The notes below the pieces were generated by a model, which saw only the letters and a program-made list of their open reading frames with translations, made no database searches and was not told the origin of the DNA. A stretch of DNA of 11,032 bases. It comes from an uncultured Lachnospiraceae bacterium (GTDB lineage: Bacteria > Bacillota > Clostridia > Lachnospirales > Lachnospiraceae). The position numbers and the translations under genes are program-made. The DNA lies in contig CASDUB010000073.1 of NCBI GenBank assembly GCA_949283905.1, positions 1 through 11,032 of the forward strand, read 5' to 3'. Each line of letters opens with the position of its first letter. Within the stretch, counting starts at the first letter, position 1. Positions 6,197-11,032 of the stretch are shown one piece after another.

Positions 6197-6925
6197 TCAT
6201 CTGTATATTTCTTTTATTTCGTCGGTATATTCGCCCTTTGTCTTATATATGATAAGCGGTTTTTCTATCGTAACTCCCGAATTAGCGTATTTAACAGCTT
6301 CTATCATGACCATAAGCGGTTCTTTATCAACATAAGAATGTACGAATCTTATCTTTTTCACTTCGAGATTGTATTTTGCAAATGTAATTATGATCTCCGC
6401 AAGTCTGAAAGGCCTGTGAATCATATACATGCGTCCTCTTGTCTTTAAGACTTTTGAGGCTTCCCGAGCGATATCATCAAGCTTGCACAGCGCTTCATGG
6501 CGCGCTATATATTTTGAGTCTTCCCTGTTTCTGAGTCCGTGCTGATCGATCATATAAGGAGGATTGCTCACAACTACGTTAAAATATTCTCTTCCGAATA
6601 TTTCCGACGCATTTTTTATATCGCCGTTTACGATATCGATCCTGTCTTCAAGCTTATTGTAAGCTACGCTGCATCGCGCAATCTCGGCGCTTTTTTCCTG
6701 TATCTCAAGCCCCGTAAAATGCTCTCCTTTTGTCCTTGCAGCTAAAAGAATCGGTATTATCCCTGTTCCCGTTCCCATATCGAGAACTTTTTCATTAGGT
6801 TTTACATTTGCAAAATGAGAAATCAGTACCGCATCAACGCCAAAACGGAAACCGTCTGCCGGCTGATAAATAAAATATCCGTTTTGAAGGTCGTCAAGTG
6901 TTACTTCTTTCTCATTCAAGATCAT
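6197..6925 (-). CDS. trmN6: tRNA1(Val) A37 N6-methyltransferase-like protein (TrmN6/YabB family)
   Basis: This 242-residue class I S-adenosylmethionine-dependent methyltransferase matches the YfiC/YabB family. The E. coli member methylates N6 of adenosine 37 in tRNA1(Val). The N-terminal QPADGFRFGVDAVLISHF (21-38) is typical of the family and precedes motif I, LDMGTGTGIIP (48-58), which binds AdoMet. The acidic residue at the end of strand 2 is in GLEIQ (72-76). The NPPY tetrad at 121-124 is the adenine-N6 catalytic motif. The C-terminal part is a plain Rossmann methyltransferase end with no extra domain. GGAG lies about 10 bases upstream, and the gap from ricT is 23 bases. The holB-ricT-trmN6 order is also that of B. 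subtilis (holB-yaaT-yabA-yabB), but no yabA lies between them here and no rsmI follows. The exact tRNA target in this organism is inferred. Confidence 0.9.
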   Translation of the reverse strand: MILNEKEVTLDDLQNGYFIYQPADGFRFGVDAVLISHFANVKPNEKVLDMGTGTGIIPILLAARTKGEHFTGLEIQEKSAEIARCSVAYNKLEDRIDIVNGDIKNASEIFGREYFNVVVSNPPYMIDQHGLRNREDSKYIARHEALCKLDDIAREASKVLKTRGRMYMIHRPFRLAEIIITFAKYNLEVKKIRFVHSYVDKEPLMVMIEAVKYANSGVTIEKPLIIYKTKGEYTDEIKEIYR

Positions 6926-6948
6926 AAGTTGTTTTCTCCGCTTTTATA

Positions 6949-7872
6949 TTATCTTCTTTTTTCTCTTTTCTCGATATCCTCAAGATCGTTAAGCGCCTTT
7001 TCCTCTTCAGCCGTCAGTTCGGAATTTTTTTCATGATACCTGTCTTTTTTCTGTTTTTTATGCGCTTTGAATTTTAATTCCGCTACGGGATACTCTCTGA
7101 GTTCTTTCTCATCGCCGTCTTCTATTATCACACGGACAGTCTGTCTTAATACATTAATATCTTCAACTTCTCCTGTGAATCCGTCGATCGTTTCAACTCT
7201 TTCTCCTTTATTCGGAAGTTTGCTGTTGAGGTATTCATATGTCTCCTGCTCATTTCTTAAGCAGCACATAAGCCTTCCGCAGTTTCCCGATATCTTAGTC
7301 GGATTAAGTGAAAGACCCTGTTCCTTTGCCATCTTTATTGAAACAGGAGCAAATTCGGAAAGATAAGTATGGCAGCAAAGAGGGCGGCCGCATATGCCTA
7401 TTCCTCCGAGAAGCTTTGTCTCGTCACGCACTCCTATCTGTCTGAGTTCGATCCTTGTCTTAAAAGCATAAGCAAGATCTTTTACAAGCTCCCTGAAATC
7501 GACTCTTCCGTCAGCCGTAAAATAAAACAATATGCGGCTGTTGTCAAAAGCGATCTCAACATCTATAAGTTTCATATCAAGATTTCTGTATGCAATCTTT
7601 TCGAGGCAGATCTTAAACGCCTCTTTCTCTTTTTCTCTGTTTTCCTCCATGTGATGATCGTCTTCTTTTGTCGCCACACGTACAACTTCTTTTAAAGGAA
7701 GAGTTATCTTTTCATCATCGATCTCCCTTATACAGAGATAGACAGTTCCGTATTCACGGCCTCTCGCCGTTTCCACTATCACATGGTCGCCTTTTTTTAT
7801 ATTAAAATGCTTGGGATCAAAGTAATATACTTTTCCCAGGTCTCTGAATCTGACCCCGATAACTTTAGCCAT
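6949..7872 (-). CDS. ricT: RicT/YaaT PSP1-domain iron-sulfur protein
   Basis: In B. subtilis RicT (YaaT) works with RicA and RicF in a complex that holds [4Fe-4S] clusters, promotes RNase Y-dependent mRNA processing and affects sporulation, competence and biofilm formation. The 307-residue protein here has the PSP1 core across about 1-210. The two cysteine motifs are intact: GICGRPLCC (Cys161, Cys166, Cys167) and NCGRLMCC (Cys198, Cys203, Cys204), which are the expected cluster ligands. Past residue 210 it has a family-typical region and then a charged tail rich in Lys and Glu (about 270-307) that is probably disordered. GGAGG lies 6 bases before the ATG, and the gap from holB is 20 bases. 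RicA and RicF partners are not in the window. The iron-sulfur role is inferred from the conserved cysteines. Confidence 0.94.
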   Translation of the reverse strand: MAKVIGVRFRDLGKVYYFDPKHFNIKKGDHVIVETARGREYGTVYLCIREIDDEKITLPLKEVVRVATKEDDHHMEENREKEKEAFKICLEKIAYRNLDMKLIDVEIAFDNSRILFYFTADGRVDFRELVKDLAYAFKTRIELRQIGVRDETKLLGGIGICGRPLCCHTYLSEFAPVSIKMAKEQGLSLNPTKISGNCGRLMCCLRNEQETYEYLNSKLPNKGERVETIDGFTGEVEDINVLRQTVRVIIEDGDEKELREYPVAELKFKAHKKQKKDRYHEKNSELTAEEEKALNDLEDIEKREKRR

Positions 7873-7892
7873 TGTTTTCCTCCGCTTAAAGA

Positions 7893-8891
7893 TCAGTTCT
7901 CAGAAATGGTCATAAGCAAAAGCTCCATAACAAGCTCCGGATTTACATTTGCTTTAAGTCTCATTCTCGCCGTATATATAGCGTCTATTATCTTCTGTAA
8001 ACCTTCATATGAGCTGACTGACGCTCTTTTTTTGATCGCCGATCTTTCTTCTTTCAAAATTATTTCTTCTGCGTCCATAGTTGCCTTATAATAAAGAACA
8101 TCTCTGAACCAGATCGTAAATATCTCAAGATAATCATATATCTCTTTTTTGTTTGCAGCCAGTTTCTTTGCTATGTCTATTCTCTGTGTGCTGCTCATAC
8201 CTTGAGAATTTTTTATAAAATGAATGCCTTCCTGCAATTTTTCGTGAAATTCAGGAGATTCTGCAATTTTTCTTGCAACTCCAATCTTTCCCATTGCGAA
8301 CGCCGCATAGATTTTAGCATAATATTCCGAAATATGGAATTCATTTATCAGATATTCGCTTACAACATCGTCGCTCAGCGGATTAAACGTTATGGTATTG
8401 CATCTTGAAACTATAGTAGGAAGAAGAACATCCATATTATCCGTGAGAAGAATGATAATGCCGTATACAGGCGGCTCTTCAAGTGTTTTTAAGATCGCAT
8501 TCTGTGCCTGAGGCGTCATAAGCGATGCGTCCTCAACGATATAAATCTTGTATTCACTTTCGAACGGTTTGATATAAATATCGTCAACGAGCTGCTTTCT
8601 TATCTCATCGACTCCGAGCGAATCCGGTTTTTCGTGTTTTACTCTGATGATATCAGGCTGATTGCCGCTCAGAGCTTTTTTGCATGAAGAACATTCCATG
8701 CACGGCTCGCCGGTACGTTCTTTGCACAAAAGCGCCATTGCGAAAAGATATGCGAGAGTTCCTTTTCCGCATCCCGGTTCGCCGTTAAAAATATATGCGT
8801 GGAATCCCTTATCCATTTTTGCCGTTCTTTTAAGCATTGCTTTAATATCTTTATATCCGGCTATTGATTCGTAACCTTTGGCAATTCCCAT
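7893..8891 (-). CDS. holB: DNA polymerase III delta-prime subunit
   Basis: HolB is part of the clamp loader that places the sliding clamp on primed DNA. The 332-residue protein has an AAA+ P-loop-like GEPGCGKGT at 37-45, in which Gly44 takes the place of the usual Ser/Thr, as is common where delta-prime does not hydrolyse ATP. A zinc-binding module follows, with Cys56, Cys64, Cys67 and Cys70. IYIVEDASLMT (116-126) is the Walker B region, without the DExH of active loader subunits. LKTLEEPP (134-141) and the SRC motif (162-164), which supplies the trans-acting arginine to the neighbouring ATPase, are both intact. The C-terminal helical region is less conserved. GAGGGG stands 6 bases before the ATG, 10 bases after the stop of the kinase-like gene. 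The downstream ricT and trmN6 form the usual Firmicute neighbourhood. Confidence 0.95.
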   Translation of the reverse strand: MGIAKGYESIAGYKDIKAMLKRTAKMDKGFHAYIFNGEPGCGKGTLAYLFAMALLCKERTGEPCMECSSCKKALSGNQPDIIRVKHEKPDSLGVDEIRKQLVDDIYIKPFESEYKIYIVEDASLMTPQAQNAILKTLEEPPVYGIIILLTDNMDVLLPTIVSRCNTITFNPLSDDVVSEYLINEFHISEYYAKIYAAFAMGKIGVARKIAESPEFHEKLQEGIHFIKNSQGMSSTQRIDIAKKLAANKKEIYDYLEIFTIWFRDVLYYKATMDAEEIILKEERSAIKKRASVSSYEGLQKIIDAIYTARMRLKANVNPELVMELLLMTISEN

Positions 8892-8901
8892 AACTATCCC
8901 C

Positions 8902-9492
8902 TCATATCAAAAATTTTTTTATATAGTTCTTTATCTCATCTATACAGTCTTCAATCCGGCCGTTATTTGAAAATCTCTTTATTATTCCCGCTTCTTTAAG
9001 CTTTTCTTCCGAAAAATCTTCAGAATCCGCTAAAAATCTTCTGCAGACCTCATTATAACCGGGTTTTGGCTGTTCCTGTTCTCTTTTAACAGCCCTTATA
9101 AGTCTTATTCCGTCGTCTACCTCGATATATATCGGACAGACGATATCTTTAAAATATTTTTTCATGCTCATAAAAGATTCGATGGTTCCGATCGTCAGAT
9201 AATCGTATTTATCTGCCTGAATCTGTCCGTCGTCGACCAGAAAATAATACCACGGACCGTAGATCGTTTCGTAAACCCTCTCTTCTATGATCTTTCCTTT
9301 TTTTCTGAATTCAGCAAGCTGATCCTCATTTGAAAAGAAATATTCTTTTCCGTTCTCTTCGTTTTCCCTTTTCGGTCTTGTCGTATAAGAAACGATCTTT
9401 TTCAGATCAAGTCCGCTGTCTTTTAAAATACTCTGATATATATGATCTTTTCCGCTTGCGCTTTTTCCTATGATCACGTATATCTTTCCCAT
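8902..9492 (-). CDS. Guanylate-kinase-like P-loop protein, substrate uncertain
   Basis: The 196-residue protein resembles guanylate kinase and would usually be annotated so, but I would not assert the substrate. It has a P-loop GKSASGKD (9-16) in which Asp16 replaces the usual Ser/Thr. SYTTRPKRENEENGKEYFF (35-53) matches the phosphate-binding Arg segment of the family, with Arg39 and Arg42. Glu70 also aligns with the guanine-contacting Glu. By my eye alignment with yeast and E. coli enzymes, the residues that recognise guanine later in the fold are missing: YGP (78-80) replaces YG(S/T), and the D-x-D segment reads TIG (100-102). The C-terminal CRRFLADSEDFSEEKLKEAG is highly characteristic of a Clostridia subfamily I recall next to holB. 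In B. subtilis tmk (thymidylate kinase) lies a little upstream of holB. The start has only a weak SD (CAGG, about 7 bases). Confidence 0.8.
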   Translation of the reverse strand: MGKIYVIIGKSASGKDHIYQSILKDSGLDLKKIVSYTTRPKRENEENGKEYFFSNEDQLAEFRKKGKIIEERVYETIYGPWYYFLVDDGQIQADKYDYLTIGTIESFMSMKKYFKDIVCPIYIEVDDGIRLIRAVKREQEQPKPGYNEVCRRFLADSEDFSEEKLKEAGIIKRFSNNGRIEDCIDEIKNYIKKFLI

Positions 9493-9521
9493 AATATTAC
9501 CTGCCTTTAAATTTAGTCGGC

Positions 9522-10211
9522 TTAAACCTTAAATCTGTAGCCTACGCCCCAGATAGTCTCTATATACTGCGGCTTTGCGGTATTCAGCTCGATCTTTTCA
9601 CGGATCTTCTTAATATGAACCGTAACAGTCGCTATGTCGCCGATCGATTCCATCTCCCATATCTTTCTGAAAAGCTCAGCTTTTGTAAATACCTTGTTCG
9701 GGTTTGATGCAAGAAATGTAAGAAGGTCAAATTCCTTCGTAGTAAAAGTCTTTTCTTCGCCCCGCACCCATACTCTTCGGGCAGACTTGTCGATCTTGAT
9801 ATCGCGTATTTCAAGAATATCATTTTCCTGAAATCCGCTGCCGATAAGTCTTTCATATCTCGCGAGATGAGCCTTTACCCTGGCAACAAGCTCGCTCGGC
9901 GAAAACGGTTTTGTTATATAATCGTCGGCTCCGAGTCCCAGACCTCTGATCTTGTCAATATCGTCTTTTCTCGCAGAAACCATCAGAATAGGCGTATTTT
10001 TGTTTTCTCTTATCTTTTTGCAGATCTCAAATCCGTCGATTCCGGGAAGCATCAGATCAAGAAGAAAAATATCAAATTCCTCGTTAAGCGCTCTTTTTAA
10101 GCCTTCTTCTCCGTTTGTTTCAATTACAACCTCAAATCCCGAAAGTTCAAGATAATCTTTCTCAAGTTCGGCGATCGCCTCTTCGTCTTCAATAATCAAA
10201 ATTCTACTCAT
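9522..10211 (-). CDS. OmpR/PhoB-family response regulator
   Basis: This is a 229-residue two-component transcription factor. Residues 1 to about 120 are the receiver domain: acidic pocket Glu8-Asp9, phospho-acceptor Asp52 in LLDLMLPGIDG, switch Ser79 in VSAR, and Lys101 in TKPF. Residues from about 128 to 229 are the winged-helix DNA-binding domain, with FTTKEFDLLTFLASNPNKVF at 146-165 and the C-terminal IETIWGVGYRFKV. All phosphorylation residues are present. The ATG at 10211 overlaps the end of the kinase gene by 8 bases (ATGAGTAG), and a strong AGGAGG lies 9 bases upstream inside the kinase coding sequence. Coupled translation is therefore likely, and the two are cognate. The kinase comes first, whereas the regulator usually leads in such pairs. 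The regulon cannot be inferred. Confidence 0.96.
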   Translation of the reverse strand: MSRILIIEDEEAIAELEKDYLELSGFEVVIETNGEEGLKRALNEEFDIFLLDLMLPGIDGFEICKKIRENKNTPILMVSARKDDIDKIRGLGLGADDYITKPFSPSELVARVKAHLARYERLIGSGFQENDILEIRDIKIDKSARRVWVRGEEKTFTTKEFDLLTFLASNPNKVFTKAELFRKIWEMESIGDIATVTVHIKKIREKIELNTAKPQYIETIWGVGYRFKV

Positions 10212-11032
10212 TGTATGTAACCTCCTGATATTTTCTCAGAACAAAATTGATGATTGTTCCAACTCCTTCTTCTCCCCCGGCCCATACTTTTCCGCCATGA
10301 TCTTCAAGAATTTTTCTGACGATGGAAAGACCTATGCCGCTTCCTCCTCTCGTGGAGTTTCTGGAAGCATCAGTCCTGTAAAACCTGTCAAAAATACGAG
10401 ACTGATCTTTCTTGGCAATTCCCTTGCCGTTATCTTCAATCTCTATCTGAACAAAATCTCCGGCGTCTTTTACTCTGAGTTCTATTTTTCTCTCAGGCTT
10501 ATCCATGTATTTAATGGAATTATTGACGATATTGTGTATAGCTCTTCGAAGCTGCTCCGCGTCCGCTATAATGAGCGCGTCTTCTTTTAATTCATTTACA
10601 TAATTAAACTTTACGTTTTCTCTTTCAAGTTCGAGTTCGAGCTCATCGGCACAGTCATTAAAATAATCGTTTACATCTAATTTTGTAAATGTATACGGCA
10701 TTCTGTTTGTATCTATTTTTGAATAATATGTCAGCTCGTTAATAAGTCTGTCCATCTCATTAGTCTTATTGTAAATCGTTCTGATATATTTATTCATCTT
10801 TTCAGGCGTATCGGCAACGCCGTCCATGATGCCCTCGCAATATCCTTTAACTGCCGTTATCGGCGTTTTTAAATCATGAGAAATATTGCGGATCAGCTCT
10901 TTATTCTCAGAATCAAAATTCAGCTTTTCCTCCTGAGATTCCTTAAGCCTTTTTCTCATTTCCTCGAAATCGGCAAACAGATCGTTAATCTCTTTGATCC
11001 CCTGATTTGAATCGACGGAAAAATCAAGATTG
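10204..11032 (-). CDS. Sensor histidine kinase, C-terminal part (5' end outside window)
   Basis: The reading frame is open to the right edge, giving about 275 visible residues. The methionine at 10959 is internal: the 24 residues before it (ending in INDLFADFEE) read as the end of a HAMP linker. The protein is thus a membrane HK whose sensor domain lies outside the window. Counting from that Met, the H-box is NISHDLKTPITAVKGY with phospho-acceptor His28, followed by a dimerisation helix rich in Lys and Asn. The catalytic ATPase domain has the N-box (NIVNNSIKYM), G1 (DNGKGI), the F-box (FDRFYRTD) and G2 (GSGIGLSIV). All needed motifs are present, so it should autophosphorylate. It ends in TYNE-stop, overlapping the response regulator start. 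The signal is unknown because the sensor part is missing. Confidence 0.95.
   Translation of the reverse strand, partial: NLDFSVDSNQGIKEINDLFADFEEMRKRLKESQEEKLNFDSENKELIRNISHDLKTPITAVKGYCEGIMDGVADTPEKMNKYIRTIYNKTNEMDRLINELTYYSKIDTNRMPYTFTKLDVNDYFNDCADELELELERENVKFNYVNELKEDALIIADAEQLRRAIHNIVNNSIKYMDKPERKIELRVKDAGDFVQIEIEDNGKGIAKKDQSRIFDRFYRTDASRNSTRGGSGIGLSIVRKILEDHGGKVWAGGEEGVGTIINFVLRKYQEVTYNE

Noticed and set aside
10204..10959. Met at 10959 as the start of the histidine kinase
   Set aside because: The frame continues through HAMP-like sequence to the window edge; the gene is cut by the window.
1..11032. Mobile elements, CRISPR arrays, tRNA or rRNA genes
   Set aside because: No direct-repeat arrays, transposase-like proteins, terminal repeats or tRNA-like folds were seen; intergenic space is under 100 bases throughout.

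Overview
This is a gene-dense stretch of a low-to-moderate GC Firmicute chromosome. It is most likely from an anaerobic Clostridia (Lachnospiraceae-like). That placement rests on the gene order, the Shine-Dalgarno (SD) sites, the holB-ricT-trmN6 block and the style of the guanylate-kinase-like protein. It is inference, not a database match. All genes lie on the minus strand, so the order of transcription is right to left. No RNA gene, mobile element or CRISPR array was seen, and no gap exceeds about 100 bases.

Right part (11032 to about 6197): an incomplete sensor histidine kinase overlaps by 8 bases the OmpR-family response regulator that follows it. Then come a guanylate-kinase-like P-loop protein, the DNA polymerase III delta-prime subunit (holB), the iron-sulfur RicT/YaaT protein and a TrmN6-type tRNA adenine methyltransferase. 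The genes are packed with gaps of 10-30 bases. The block ends at a strong intrinsic terminator (14-bp stem plus T-tract) at 6145-6185.

Middle (6097 to 5057): a single gene for a membrane-anchored alpha/beta hydrolase of the HSL/esterase type stands between the two operons.

Left part (about 5057 to 1): an aromatic amino acid operon, pheA-aroB-aroC-aroE/K-aroQ-aroA, with aroA running off the left edge. It starts from a well-formed sigmaA-type promoter (TTGACA, 18-base spacer, extended -10 TGATACAAT). A perfect 10-bp palindrome lies just downstream of the -10, at a typical operator position. The operon encodes every step from DAHP to chorismate, plus prephenate dehydratase. DAHP synthase, chorismate mutase and the tyrosine branch are not in the window. 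Shikimate dehydrogenase and shikimate kinase are fused into one 412-residue protein.

Most of the content is core metabolism and housekeeping. The points most worth a second look are the AroE-AroK fusion, the putative operator at the aro promoter, and the guanylate-kinase-like protein. The last has lost expected guanine-binding residues and sits where Bacillus subtilis has tmk. I see no clear sign of a wholly new system.
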